Shown in pieces: positions 8,726 to 16,850 of a stretch of 41,675 nucleotides of DNA; position 1 is the stretch's first letter, and each line of letters begins with the position of its first letter. Source of the stretch: Euryarchaeota archaeon UBA130 (GTDB taxonomy: Archaea > Thermoplasmatota > Poseidoniia > Poseidoniales > Thalassarchaeaceae); contig DAVY01000015.1 in the NCBI GenBank assembly GCA_002505775.1, positions 1 through 41,675 on the forward strand. The letters run 5' to 3'. Made by a program: the position numbers and the translations under genes. Below the pieces are notes generated by a model, which was not told the origin of the DNA, searched no databases, and saw only the letters and a program-made list of their open reading frames with translations.

Positions 8726-9160
8726 CTAAGCTTCAAGTTCCAAAGACCATCCGAGACTTGCTCCTGATCTGGTAATCATGATTCCAACACTACAGTATTT
8801 CTCATGACTACTTTCTATCAGCCTCCTTACGAGCTTCTCGGGGACATCCCCCTTCACTATGTACCTCATATTAATCGAAGTGAATACCCTTGGACTCTCA
8901 TCGGCCCTGACGGACTCAATTTTCACGGTCGCTGAATCGATGTCACTCGCTCTTTCCTTGAGACCAACAATAACGTCAATCAGTGAACAAGCTGCATGAG
9001 AATGCAACACCATCTCCATCGGACTTGGGGAGGACTCCCCGTATATCCCGAAAACCTTCCCACCGGATGTAGTACCTACATACCCCTCATCTGCCGTCCA
9101 TCGCACTTCTCCATCCATAGCCAGGTCCAAGGGATACTCCTCTTCAAGGGTTGGCTTCAT
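8726..9160 (-). CDS. OsmC/YhfA-like peroxide-reductase-family protein
   Basis: Member of the OsmC/Ohr superfamily, whose better-known members reduce organic hydroperoxides with a pair of cysteines. Counting from the ATG at 9160 (144 aa), the two conserved cysteines are present: C58 in the central helix (MEMVLHSHAACSL) and C123 in SHEKYCSVG. The spacing and the KYCS motif are closest to the YhfA-like branch, whose substrate is uncertain. The frame runs 32 codons further upstream, but those residues overlap the isocitrate dehydrogenase start and do not look like the family. A TATA-like element 30 bp before 9160 supports a leaderless start. It is divergent from icd with only 31 bp between the start codons, and lies 163 bp upstream of nrdJ in the same direction. 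Confidence 0.85.
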   Translation of the reverse strand: MKPTLEEEYPLDLAMDGEVRWTADEGYVGTTSGGKVFGIYGESSPSPMEMVLHSHAACSLIDVIVGLKERASDIDSATVKIESVRADESPRVFTSINMRYIVKGDVPEKLVRRLIESSHEKYCSVGIMITRSGASLGWSLELEA

Positions 9161-9176
9161 GAATGTCCGTACGTTC

Positions 9177-9182
9177 GGAGGT
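9177..9182 (+). promoter_or_regulatory. Ribosome-binding site deciding the icd start
   Basis: GGAGGT lies 9 nt before the ATG at 9192. An earlier in-frame ATG at 9183 lies directly against the site, too close to be used, and the ORF could also begin at 9159. The 9192 start also matches the length of the E. coli enzyme. Confidence 0.75.
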
Positions 9183-9187
9183 ATGGG

Positions 9188-9193
9188 TATAAT
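9188..9193 (-). promoter_or_regulatory. TATA element of the OsmC-like gene, lying on the icd start codon
   Basis: The minus strand reads ATTATA centred about 30 bp before the ATG at 9160, the distance expected for a leaderless archaeal transcript. The same bases on the plus strand run into the icd start codon (TATAATG), so TFB/TBP binding for one gene would sit on the start region of the other. Confidence 0.5.
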
Positions 9194-10421
9194 GACGCAG
9201 GGCTCAATAATAACACTCTTGGATGGACAATTGCAAGTTCCAGAAAATCCCATCATACACTACATTGAAGGGGATGGAATAGGTATAGACATAACTCCTG
9301 TAATGATAAAAGTCGTAGATAATGCAGTCAAAAAGGCATATGGGGGCTCTAGGAATATTTCTTGGTCAGAAGTATTGGCTGGACAGAAGGCATTCGACTC
9401 CACCGGTGAATGGCTTCCTAATGAGACACTAGAAGCGATGCGCAACGGACTTGTCTCGATCAAGGGACCTCTCACGACCCCTGTAGGTGGAGGAATAAGA
9501 AGCCTCAATGTTGCACTCCGTCAGAAGCTCGATTTGTTCGCTTGCGTCAGGCCTGTAAGGTGGTATGAAGGGACCCCCAGTCCAGTTAGGGATCCAGGGG
9601 CGGTAGACATGATCATCTTCAGGGAGAACAGTGAGGACGTATATGCAGGGATCGAATGGGAAGCAGGTACCCCGGAGGTCGGGAAGGTGATACAATTCTT
9701 GCAGAATGAGATGGGGGTGGACAAGATAAGATTCCCAGAGACCTCGGGAATAGGAATCAAACCAATCAGCTCTGAGGGAACAGGAAGGATAGTTAGAGCG
9801 GCAATCAAGTACGCAATAGATAATGACAAAGACTCAGTTACACTAGTGCACAAAGGGAACATCATGAAATTCACAGAAGGAGGGTTCAGGGATTGGGGGT
9901 ATAAACTGGCCCGGGATGAATTTGGCGCAGAGCTTCTCGAGGGTGGCCCGTGGTGCACCTTCAAGAATCCAAAAAACGACAGAACCATCACTATCAAGGA
10001 TGTAATTGCCGATGCGATGTTACAACAGGTACTTACCCGACCGAGGGAATACGGAGTTTTGGCCACCATGAATCTGAATGGCGACTATATTTCAGACGCT
10101 CTCGCAGCACAGGTAGGAGGAATTGGTATTGCGCCAGGCGCCAACATAAACTATGATACTGGAATCGCGATATTCGAGGCCACCCATGGAACCGCACCCA
10201 AGTACACCGGTCAAGACAAGGTGAACCCCGGTAGCCTAATACTCTCAGCTGAGATGATGCTACGTCACATAGGATGGACGGAGGCGGCGGATCTAATCGT
10301 CAAGGGAATGGAAGGGGCAATTTCTGCTGGCACGGTTACATATGATTTCGAGAGGCTGATGGACGAGGCCACACTGCTCTCATGCTCGGGTTTTGGCGAT
10401 GCGGTAATCTCTCACATGTGA
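9192..10421 (+). CDS. icd: NADP-dependent isocitrate dehydrogenase
   Basis: Oxidises isocitrate to 2-oxoglutarate and CO2 in the TCA cycle, in the cytoplasm. The 409-aa product is strikingly like E. coli Icd along its length: VPENPIIHYIEGDGIG, KGPLTTPVGGGIRSLNVALR (substrate site with the serine phosphorylated in E. coli), FRENSEDVYAGIEW, VHKGNIMKFTEG (catalytic Lys) and NLNGDYISDALAAQVGG (metal-binding Asp). The cofactor loop HGTAPKYTGQDKV and the downstream TYDFERLMD keep the Lys, Tyr and Arg that bind the 2'-phosphate, so NADP rather than NAD is expected. The start at 9192 follows GGAGGT. It is followed after 9 bp by a methyltransferase gene in the same direction. The resemblance to bacterial enzymes suggests transfer from bacteria. 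Confidence 0.97.
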   Translation: MTQGSIITLLDGQLQVPENPIIHYIEGDGIGIDITPVMIKVVDNAVKKAYGGSRNISWSEVLAGQKAFDSTGEWLPNETLEAMRNGLVSIKGPLTTPVGGGIRSLNVALRQKLDLFACVRPVRWYEGTPSPVRDPGAVDMIIFRENSEDVYAGIEWEAGTPEVGKVIQFLQNEMGVDKIRFPETSGIGIKPISSEGTGRIVRAAIKYAIDNDKDSVTLVHKGNIMKFTEGGFRDWGYKLARDEFGAELLEGGPWCTFKNPKNDRTITIKDVIADAMLQQVLTRPREYGVLATMNLNGDYISDALAAQVGGIGIAPGANINYDTGIAIFEATHGTAPKYTGQDKVNPGSLILSAEMMLRHIGWTEAADLIVKGMEGAISAGTVTYDFERLMDEATLLSCSGFGDAVISHM

Positions 10422-10430
10422 GATGGTACA

Positions 10431-11105
10431 GTGAGGAAACACATCAAAGAGGATCCGGAACTCATTAGAGAGAGAATCTTGGAGATGGCCAAAGAGGCTG
10501 AGTCCAACGGCAATCCTCTAACCTGGTTTGAGGATCTATACAGCTCTTCGGAAGGAAACGAGGAAATGATTCCATGGTCCAACGGGGAACCGAACCACCT
10601 CCTTGTCGAGTGGTTGGACGGGGAGCCTCCGCAAGGAAGGGCACTTGTGGTTGGATGTGGCCTAGGGGAGGATGCCGCCTATCTGTCAGAACTGGGATGG
10701 AAAGTAACCGCTTTCGATATCTCTCCAACCGCAATAAAATGGGCTTCCGAAACTTATGCTAATCTGGATATCGAGTGGAGAGTAGAGGACCTCCTGAAGC
10801 TACCAACGGAGTGGAAGCGGAAGTGGGACCTTGTTGTTGAGGTCCATATCCTTCAGGCCATACCCGAGGAGGTAAGAGTCATGGCCGCGCCCGTTCTTCC
10901 CAGTCTTTTAGCACCTGGGGGCAGGTTGGTTTCAGTCGGTCGTGTTGGTAACTCAGGAGTAAAAACAACAGGTCCCCCTTGGCCCTTAAGTAGGGAATTT
11001 ATTTCATCTATCGGAGGGGACCTGGAGAACACTTCGCTGGCTTTACCTATCGAGTTAGTCAACGGCGAAGAGATACATCGGTACATATCCAGCTGGAAAA
11101 AATGA
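10431..11105 (+). CDS. SAM-dependent methyltransferase, TPMT/TehB-like
   Basis: A class I methyltransferase of 224 aa. Motif I is ALVVGCGLGEDA (residues 71-82), followed by the acidic second strand VTAFDIS and a later RVEDLLKLP motif III region. The segment MIPWSNGEPNHLLVEWL just before motif I is characteristic of thiopurine S-methyltransferase/TehB-like enzymes, which methylate small molecules such as thiols, halides or metalloid oxyanions. The substrate cannot be told. The start is a GTG 9 bp after the icd stop, so the gene is probably cotranscribed with icd. Confidence 0.85.
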   Translation: MRKHIKEDPELIRERILEMAKEAESNGNPLTWFEDLYSSSEGNEEMIPWSNGEPNHLLVEWLDGEPPQGRALVVGCGLGEDAAYLSELGWKVTAFDISPTAIKWASETYANLDIEWRVEDLLKLPTEWKRKWDLVVEVHILQAIPEEVRVMAAPVLPSLLAPGGRLVSVGRVGNSGVKTTGPPWPLSREFISSIGGDLENTSLALPIELVNGEEIHRYISSWKK

Positions 11106-11110
11106 GACCA

Positions 11111-11120
11111 TAAATTATAC
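11111..11120 (+). promoter_or_regulatory. TATA-like element ahead of a possible 17-codon leaderless ORF
   Basis: TAAATTATAC, just after the methyltransferase stop, lies about 27 bp before an ATG at 11143. This is the spacing used by leaderless archaeal transcripts. It may instead drive a long leader of the thiolase operon. Confidence 0.35.
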
Positions 11121-11142
11121 CACAGACCTCATAGACCAGCCC

Positions 11143-11196
11143 ATGGATATACCGGACCACATATTGGAAATGTACATCCCCGCCGACCTGGTTTAA
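11143..11196 (+). CDS. Possible 17-residue small ORF upstream of the beta-oxidation operon
   Basis: The reading frame is ATG to TAA, encoding MDIPDHILEMYIPADLV. Nothing about it is recognisable, and an ORF of this length arises easily by chance. It is listed because a TATA-like element sits at the leaderless distance upstream and because it lies in the leader region of a metabolic operon, where a regulatory peptide could act. It overlaps the first copy of a direct repeat. Confidence 0.15.
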   Translation: MDIPDHILEMYIPADLV

Positions 11197-11214
11197 ACAA
11201 AGACCCGGTTTATC
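11185..11214 (+). repeat. Imperfect direct repeat, possible operator of the acyl-CoA operon
   Basis: Two copies, GACCTGGTTTAAA (11185-11197) and GACCCGGTTTATC (11202-11214), match at 10 of 13 positions and lie 17 bp apart. The first copy continues into the palindrome GTTTAAAC. They lie 66-95 bp upstream of the thiolase start, upstream of its TATA element, where an archaeal activator or repressor could bind. No regulator gene is adjacent. Confidence 0.4.
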
Positions 11215-11248
11215 AAATTAAAGTCGGTGTAGTAAAATTCACCTCCAG

Positions 11249-11260
11249 ATTTAATTATCC
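11249..11260 (+). promoter_or_regulatory. TATA box of the beta-oxidation operon
   Basis: ATTTAATTATCC is centred about 26 bp before the thiolase ATG at 11280, so transcription should begin at or within a few bases of the start codon. No ribosome-binding site precedes the ATG, in agreement with a leaderless message. Confidence 0.6.
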
Positions 11261-11279
11261 ACCCCTTCCATGGTATATC

Positions 11280-12413
11280 ATGCCCGCAGTGATAGCCGGA
11301 TACGCTAGGTCCCCATTCACCCCCGCTAAGAAAGGGGAGCTAGCTAGAACAAGACCAGACGACATAGCAGCAACGGTGATAAACGGACTAATCAAAGAAG
11401 CCGGGGTAGACCCGTCGTTAATTGAAGACTTGATAGTTGGTACCGCTTTCCCAGAGGCAGAACAGGGATTCAATGTTGCCAGGATGATCACGTTCCTTAC
11501 AGATCTCCCCGAGAGCGTTCCCGGGGTGACTGTGAATAGGTTCTGTGGATCCTCGATGCAAGCAATTCATGACGCAGTAGGCAGGATTTCCATGGGCTCG
11601 GGTGAAGCGTTCATCGCAGGGGGCATCGAGTCCATGACAAGGATTCCCATGACAGGGTATAATCCCATGCCTAATCCAAAATTGGGGTCCGAATACCCGG
11701 AGGCATTCACATCGATGGGAATTACCGCCGAGAACCTAGCCGAGAAGTACTCAATCAGCAGGGAAGACCAAGAGAAATTTGCGATTGAGAGTCAGAGAAG
11801 GGCCTCTAAGGCCAAGGAAAGTGGATTTTTAGATTCAGAGATTATACCCGTTGAGACTGAAGGAGGTGTGGTTTCAGAAGATGGCTGTCTCCGTCCTGAA
11901 ACTAATTCTGAGGCCCTGTCGGGCCTTCGTCCGGCATTCCTCTCCAATGGGACCGTGACTGCAGGGACCTCGTCACCACTAACCGATGGGGCGGCATTCG
12001 TCCTCGTGTGTTCAGAAAATTTCGCAGAAGAAAACGGACTCAAGCCTCTGGCCCGGGTGGTGAGTTCAGCAGTCACGGGATGCGCCCCCGAAATAATGGG
12101 CATTGGGCCTGTCGAAGCCACCAACAAAGCATTGTCGAGGGCTGGCCTGTCAATAGACCAGATAGACATAGTGGAGTTGAATGAGGCATTCGCAGCACAG
12201 TCCCTAGCAGTTATCGAGGAGCTGGGACTGGATTCCTCCAAGGTCAATGTTGAGGGCGGGGCTATAGCCTTGGGGCATCCATTAGGGGCAAGTGGGGCAA
12301 GAATCACAGGCAAGGCATCACAATTATTGGACAAGAATGGTGCAAAATACGCCTTGGCAACGATGTGTGTAGGCGGAGGTCAAGGAATCGCCACCGTTTT
12401 AGAGAAGATTTAG
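11280..12413 (+). CDS. fadA: Acetyl-CoA acyltransferase (3-ketoacyl-CoA thiolase)
   Basis: Cleaves 3-ketoacyl-CoA with CoA to release acetyl-CoA, the last step of each beta-oxidation round, or runs in reverse as acetoacetyl-CoA synthase. The 377-aa product has the full thiolase active site: C89 in VNRFCGSSM, H333 in GGAIALGHPLGASGAR and C363 in CVGGGQG, plus NEAFAAQ. This is the bacterial degradative type, not the Cys-poor archaeal thiolase paired with a DUF35 partner in the mevalonate pathway. It is the first gene of a tightly packed operon of acyl-CoA genes, which supports a degradative role. The start codon is probably used leaderless. Confidence 0.95.
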   Translation: MPAVIAGYARSPFTPAKKGELARTRPDDIAATVINGLIKEAGVDPSLIEDLIVGTAFPEAEQGFNVARMITFLTDLPESVPGVTVNRFCGSSMQAIHDAVGRISMGSGEAFIAGGIESMTRIPMTGYNPMPNPKLGSEYPEAFTSMGITAENLAEKYSISREDQEKFAIESQRRASKAKESGFLDSEIIPVETEGGVVSEDGCLRPETNSEALSGLRPAFLSNGTVTAGTSSPLTDGAAFVLVCSENFAEENGLKPLARVVSSAVTGCAPEIMGIGPVEATNKALSRAGLSIDQIDIVELNEAFAAQSLAVIEELGLDSSKVNVEGGAIALGHPLGASGARITGKASQLLDKNGAKYALATMCVGGGQGIATVLEKI

Positions 12414-12421
12414 GTGTGACC

Positions 12422-14761
12422 ATGGTTGAAGGAATCCAGAAAGTCGCCGTGATAGGAAGCGGTGTAATGGGCGCGGGGATTGCGGCCCATTGTGCCAATG
12501 CTGGATGCGAAGTCCTACTCCTCGACATAGTGCTCGATGGAGCAGAAGACAGGAACTCACTATCGAAGACAGCGATTCAGAAGATGCACAAGTCCAATCC
12601 AGAGATGCTCATGCACAAGAGGAACGCGAAGAGAATCACGCCCGGTAACATAGAGGATGATCTGCATTTGCTCGAGGATTTCGATTGGGTTGTTGAGGTG
12701 GTTATCGAGAATCTCGATGTCAAGAAAAGCCTGTATTCGAGGCTCTCTGAGAATATAGGTCCAAACACGATATTATCCTCAAACACATCTACACTCCCAA
12801 GAGCTGAGCTTACCTCTGAACTATCCGCAGATCTGTCCTCAAGATTTCTGATCACTCACTTCTTTAATCCTCCTAGATACCTCCCGCTTCTGGAATTAGT
12901 GTCAGGCCCAGAAGTCAATGCAAATGTAATATCCAGATTCACGGACTTTGCGGATCGCAGACTCGGTAAGAGGGTTACAATTTGCAATGACAGACCCGGA
13001 TTCATCGGCAATAGGCTTGGGGTGTATTTCATTCAGAGGGCATTCAAGGCGACACTAGATCTCGGTCTTTCTGTTGAACAGGCAGATGCTATGCTAGGAA
13101 GACCAATTGGACTACCAAAGACAGGAGTGTTCGCCCTAATGGATCTTGTTGGTATAGACCTGATTCCACACGTCACAGAAAGCCTTCTTTCGTATCTTCC
13201 CGATGAGGATCCGTTCCACGAGATAGCTGGAACTGGCGAGGAAATAGTTCTCAAAATGATAGAAGACGGATATACCGGCCGAAAAGGAAAGGGAGGATTC
13301 TACAGATTGAATCGAGACCAAGGTAAGAAGGTCAAGGAAGCCAGAGATCTCTCCACCGGGGAATACCGAAAGGCAGACAGACGGGCCGCTTTCCCCTCTG
13401 CAAAGATGGGGAAAAGAGGGCTTACAAGTCTAATGGACTGCGATGACGAAGGGGCTAGGCTCGTAACTGACGTTCTTCTTGACTCACTTTCATACGCTGC
13501 TTACATCGTCCCTGATGTCAGCGACGACATCTACTCAATAGATGGAGCAATGAAGGTAGGATACAACTGGAAGAGAGGTCCATTTGAGATGATGGATTCC
13601 ATTGGCCCCCAGTCTATTGTGGATATGCTAAAGTCCTCCGGAAAAAATGTTCCTAATTTCCTATCCCTAGCCGCTGAGAAAGGCTCTTTCTACGGCTTGG
13701 AGAATGGCGAGATAACGAGACTCTCTTCGTCAGGTGAAATGGTAGTCGTTCAACGTCCAGAGTCGACCCTGACTGTTGCCGATCTCAAAAGGAGGGGAAA
13801 ACCACTCAAGAAGAACGGGTCGGCCAGCATCTGGGATATGGGAGATGAGGTGTTACTCGTAGAGTATCACACCAAGATGAACGCTATGGACCCAATGAAT
13901 ATTGAGATGTTAGTAAATGCTGTTGACATAGCGGAATCTGAGGATTACAAGGGCATAGTAATCGGAAATGACGCACCCAATTTTTGCGCGGGGGCAAATC
14001 TTGGTTTGGCTTTGTTCGCCGCCAACCTCGGAGCCTGGAAGGATCTTGAGGACTTCATAACCCTGGGCCAAGACACATATCAGACCCTCAAATACTGTGA
14101 CGTACCTGTTGTTGCTGCCTCGGCTGGCCTTTGTCTTGGGGGAGGTGCGGAGGTTCTGATGCATTGTGACGCTGTTCAAGCCCATGCTGAGTCCTATGTC
14201 GGTCTGGTCGAGGTTGGAGTGGGGGTGGTTCCTGCGTGGGGCGGCTGTAAAGAGCTACTGGGTAGATTGGAAGACTACGGCCTTGTAACGAACGGGCCTA
14301 TGGGCGCGGCAATGAAAGCCTTTGAGACCATAGGAACCGCACAAGTCGCCAAGTCAGCAGAACAAGCGAGGTCACTGGGCTTCCTGGGTCCAGATGATCA
14401 GATTACGATGAATAGGGACAGATTACTCGCAGATGCCAAAAATAAGGCCTTAGAATTGTTCGAGGACTACACCCCACCTGAGCCAAGAACATACACACTT
14501 CCAGGACCAAGTGGAATGGCTGCACTAAGTCTAGCACTTAATGACCTATCTTTGTCCGGTCAAGCCACCCCCCATGACGTTGTTGTGGCGACTAGGCTAG
14601 CAAAGATTCTGACCGGAGGAGATTCCGATATGACGGAGACCCTCGAGGAAGATGACATCCTTTCCATGGAGAAGGAGACTTTTGCTAGCCTACTCAAAAA
14701 TATGGATACCTTGGATAGAGTACAGCATATGTTAGAAACAGGCAAGCCACTAAGAAATTGA
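12422..14761 (+). CDS. fadN: 3-hydroxyacyl-CoA dehydrogenase/enoyl-CoA hydratase, FadN-type
   Basis: A two-activity beta-oxidation enzyme of 779 aa. The NAD-binding 3-hydroxyacyl-CoA dehydrogenase part comes first (VAVIGSGVMGAGIA at residues 8-21, FNPPRYLPLLELVSG, then the C-terminal dehydrogenase domains to about 450). A crotonase domain follows (about 480-680) with the oxyanion motif FCAGAN, GLCLGGGAE and VEVGVGVVPAWGG, which keep both catalytic glutamate positions. This order is that of Bacillus FadN and opposite to E. coli FadB. The ATG at 12422 is chosen because AGGTG, overlapping the thiolase stop TAG, lies 5 nt ahead of it; the frame itself opens 19 codons earlier, inside the thiolase gene. 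It forms the middle two steps between the neighbouring dehydrogenase and thiolase. Confidence 0.95.
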   Translation: MVEGIQKVAVIGSGVMGAGIAAHCANAGCEVLLLDIVLDGAEDRNSLSKTAIQKMHKSNPEMLMHKRNAKRITPGNIEDDLHLLEDFDWVVEVVIENLDVKKSLYSRLSENIGPNTILSSNTSTLPRAELTSELSADLSSRFLITHFFNPPRYLPLLELVSGPEVNANVISRFTDFADRRLGKRVTICNDRPGFIGNRLGVYFIQRAFKATLDLGLSVEQADAMLGRPIGLPKTGVFALMDLVGIDLIPHVTESLLSYLPDEDPFHEIAGTGEEIVLKMIEDGYTGRKGKGGFYRLNRDQGKKVKEARDLSTGEYRKADRRAAFPSAKMGKRGLTSLMDCDDEGARLVTDVLLDSLSYAAYIVPDVSDDIYSIDGAMKVGYNWKRGPFEMMDSIGPQSIVDMLKSSGKNVPNFLSLAAEKGSFYGLENGEITRLSSSGEMVVVQRPESTLTVADLKRRGKPLKKNGSASIWDMGDEVLLVEYHTKMNAMDPMNIEMLVNAVDIAESEDYKGIVIGNDAPNFCAGANLGLALFAANLGAWKDLEDFITLGQDTYQTLKYCDVPVVAASAGLCLGGGAEVLMHCDAVQAHAESYVGLVEVGVGVVPAWGGCKELLGRLEDYGLVTNGPMGAAMKAFETIGTAQVAKSAEQARSLGFLGPDDQITMNRDRLLADAKNKALELFEDYTPPEPRTYTLPGPSGMAALSLALNDLSLSGQATPHDVVVATRLAKILTGGDSDMTETLEEDDILSMEKETFASLLKNMDTLDRVQHMLETGKPLRN

Positions 14762-14770
14762 GGTGAGAAA

Positions 14771-16573
14771 TTGGTAGAATATGAAGCCCCACTGAGAGAC
14801 TATGATTTTTTGTTTAACGAAGTATTTGATGTGACTCCGACCATACAGAGACTTGGGTACGATTTCGATGAGGACTTCCTGTCAATGTTGGCTGAAGGAT
14901 GGGCAGACCACGCCAAAGAAGTATGGTTACCGATAAATCAGCTTGGAGACAGGGTCGGATTGAAATTTGAAAACGGCGAAATCACAATGCCCCAAGAGTT
15001 CAAGGATGCCTACAAACAGGGTATTGAGGGAGGATGGTTTTCCACGTCCACCAAGCCAGAACATGGAGGAATGGGGGCCCCTATCTTCTTCCAGTCCGTA
15101 ATATGGGGGGAAATTGCTACCTCCACGAATATGGCCATGAGTGTTCTTCCCGCTCTTACTCTTGGTGTCTACGATGTCTTGAATGAGCATGGGGACCAAG
15201 TCCTCGTCGACTATTTCTCATCCAATCTCGCACAAGGCCACTGGGCCGGTACAATGTGTCTGACGGAACCACACGCTGGTACCGACCTTGGGATAATATC
15301 CAGCAAGGCCATACCCCAAGATGACGGGTCATACCGAGTCACAGGAACTAAGATATTCATCACATATGGCGAACATGATATGACTGAAAATATTGTTCAT
15401 CTAGTCTTGGCAAAAACCCCAGGGTCACCAGAGGGAACCAAGGGAATAACCATGTTCCTAGTTCCAAAATATCTCCCCAAAGACTGGAAATCTGGAGACC
15501 TCGATGGCCTGTCCCATGATCTCATGCAAGAACACAACGGTGTAACCTGTGCGGGAAGCGAGGAAAAAATGGGAATTCACGCATCACCTACTTGTGTCAT
15601 GAATTTTGATAACAGCGTAGGCTGGAGGGTTGGAGACCTACACACGGGGATGAAGCTAATGTTTCAGATGATGAACCAAGAACGCCTTGCAACAGGGATA
15701 ATGGGGTTAGGACTGGCTGAAATCGCATATCAAAATTCCCTAGCTTGGGCCAAAGATAGGAGACAGGGCAGGGATTTGAGAGGTCCAAAGGACCCCAAAG
15801 AGCCCGCGGATAATATTCTTGTCCACCCGGACGTTAGGAGAATGCTCTTAGAGGCAAAAGTCAACAATGAGGGCTGCAGAGCTCTCGCAGCCTGGACAGG
15901 AATCCTCCTAGATCAGATGCATAGTGATGATCCTGAAGAGGTTGAATACGCCTCATCTCTAGTTGCCCTATTTACCCCCATAGTGAAGGCACACTTTACA
16001 GATGTCGCCTGTGAAACAGCTAGTACCTGCATGCAGGTAATGGGGGGTGCTGGTTACTGTACAGAATATGCGGTAGAGCAGTTCTATCGTGACGTGAGAA
16101 TATCCAAGATTTGGGAGGGTACAAACGGCGTCCAAGCCTTAGATCTCGCAGGAAGAAAGATTACCCAGAATATGGGAAAGAATCTGCGTCATCTTATGTG
16201 GCCATTGACCGAGTTTATCGAGGAGAACCGAGACATACCTGAGATGTTAGAATTCAACAAGCCCCTGCATCAGGGAGTCCGCGGACTCCAGCAGCTCACA
16301 CTACTAATGATCGCAGAAGGGCAGGCCAATCCTCATTTCTTAGCAGCAGGTGCTACAGACTATTGTAGGTATTTTGGAAATGTTTTGTTGGCCTACATGT
16401 GGGCTAAGATGGCTAAGAAGGCAATGGAGAAGAAAGGTGATCCTTTCTACGATGCCAAAATAGCCAGTGCTCGATTCTTCTTCAAGAGAATATACCCAGA
16501 GACAGTAAGCTTAGCGGCGAAAATTCAGTCCGGACATAAGTCGGTTATGGAATACCCAACGGAGATGTTTTGA
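14771..16573 (+). CDS. Long-form acyl-CoA dehydrogenase
   Basis: FAD enzyme that makes the 2,3-double bond in acyl-CoA, the first step of beta-oxidation. At 600 aa it belongs to the long subfamily that has an extra N-terminal segment (YEAPLRDYDFLFNEVF) and an extra C-terminal domain (about 470-600), as in DmdC-type and related bacterial enzymes. TMCLTEPHAGTDLG and IFITYGEHD mark the flavin and substrate site. The glutamate of IWEGTNGVQALDLAGRK is the expected catalytic base. The start is TTG at 14771 behind AGGTGAG, whose first base is the last base of the FadN stop. Its stop overlaps the start of the acyl-CoA-binding protein. Chain-length or methylmercaptopropionyl-CoA specificity cannot be told from sequence alone. 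Confidence 0.93.
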   Translation: MVEYEAPLRDYDFLFNEVFDVTPTIQRLGYDFDEDFLSMLAEGWADHAKEVWLPINQLGDRVGLKFENGEITMPQEFKDAYKQGIEGGWFSTSTKPEHGGMGAPIFFQSVIWGEIATSTNMAMSVLPALTLGVYDVLNEHGDQVLVDYFSSNLAQGHWAGTMCLTEPHAGTDLGIISSKAIPQDDGSYRVTGTKIFITYGEHDMTENIVHLVLAKTPGSPEGTKGITMFLVPKYLPKDWKSGDLDGLSHDLMQEHNGVTCAGSEEKMGIHASPTCVMNFDNSVGWRVGDLHTGMKLMFQMMNQERLATGIMGLGLAEIAYQNSLAWAKDRRQGRDLRGPKDPKEPADNILVHPDVRRMLLEAKVNNEGCRALAAWTGILLDQMHSDDPEEVEYASSLVALFTPIVKAHFTDVACETASTCMQVMGGAGYCTEYAVEQFYRDVRISKIWEGTNGVQALDLAGRKITQNMGKNLRHLMWPLTEFIEENRDIPEMLEFNKPLHQGVRGLQQLTLLMIAEGQANPHFLAAGATDYCRYFGNVLLAYMWAKMAKKAMEKKGDPFYDAKIASARFFFKRIYPETVSLAAKIQSGHKSVMEYPTEMF

Positions 16574-16839
16574 TGTCAGGAAAGGCCAGTCAAGCATTAA
16601 GAATCAAATTTAAGAGATCGTCAAAGAAGGTATGGGATCTTCCTGAGAGGCCCTCGAACAGTCAGCTACTGGAACTATACGCACTATTCAAACAGGCGAC
16701 TGAGGGGGATTGCCAGGACCGGGCGAGAGGCGGAATGAAAGAGAGGGCAAAGTGGAAGGCATGGAACGGTATTTCCGGAATGTCAGAGACCGAGGCCATG
16801 GAAAGATACTGCTCTATAGTCGATGATTTGAGCGGATAG
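16573..16839 (+). CDS. Acyl-CoA-binding protein (ACBP)
   Basis: A complete 88-aa ACBP, the small four-helix carrier that binds long-chain acyl-CoA esters. Binding-site residues line up with the animal protein: Y36, F39 (Tyr in bovine) and K40 in LYALFKQATEGD, K60 and W61 in AKWKAWNGISG, and Y79 near the end. ACBP is a standard eukaryotic protein and is found in some bacteria, but it is unusual in archaea. The ATG overlaps the acyl-CoA dehydrogenase stop (TGATG), so translation is coupled. A TTG one codon earlier is a less likely start. Lying directly after the dehydrogenase gene, it probably buffers or delivers acyl-CoA for the beta-oxidation enzymes. Confidence 0.93.
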   Translation: MSGKASQALRIKFKRSSKKVWDLPERPSNSQLLELYALFKQATEGDCQDRARGGMKERAKWKAWNGISGMSETEAMERYCSIVDDLSG

Positions 16840-16850
16840 TAGGTGAAAAA

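Noticed and set aside
8563..8736. A 58-residue N-terminal extension of ribonucleotide reductase.
   Set aside because: The residues do not resemble the family, and GGGAGG 9 nt before 8562 marks the better start.
9161..9256. A 32-residue N-terminal extension of the OsmC-like protein.
   Set aside because: It overlaps the icd start and has no family resemblance; the TATA-like element fits a start at 9160.
12365..12421. A FadN start inside the thiolase gene.
   Set aside because: The extra residues are arginine-rich and out of frame with thiolase; ATG 12422 has its own AGGTG site and begins right before the NAD-binding motif.
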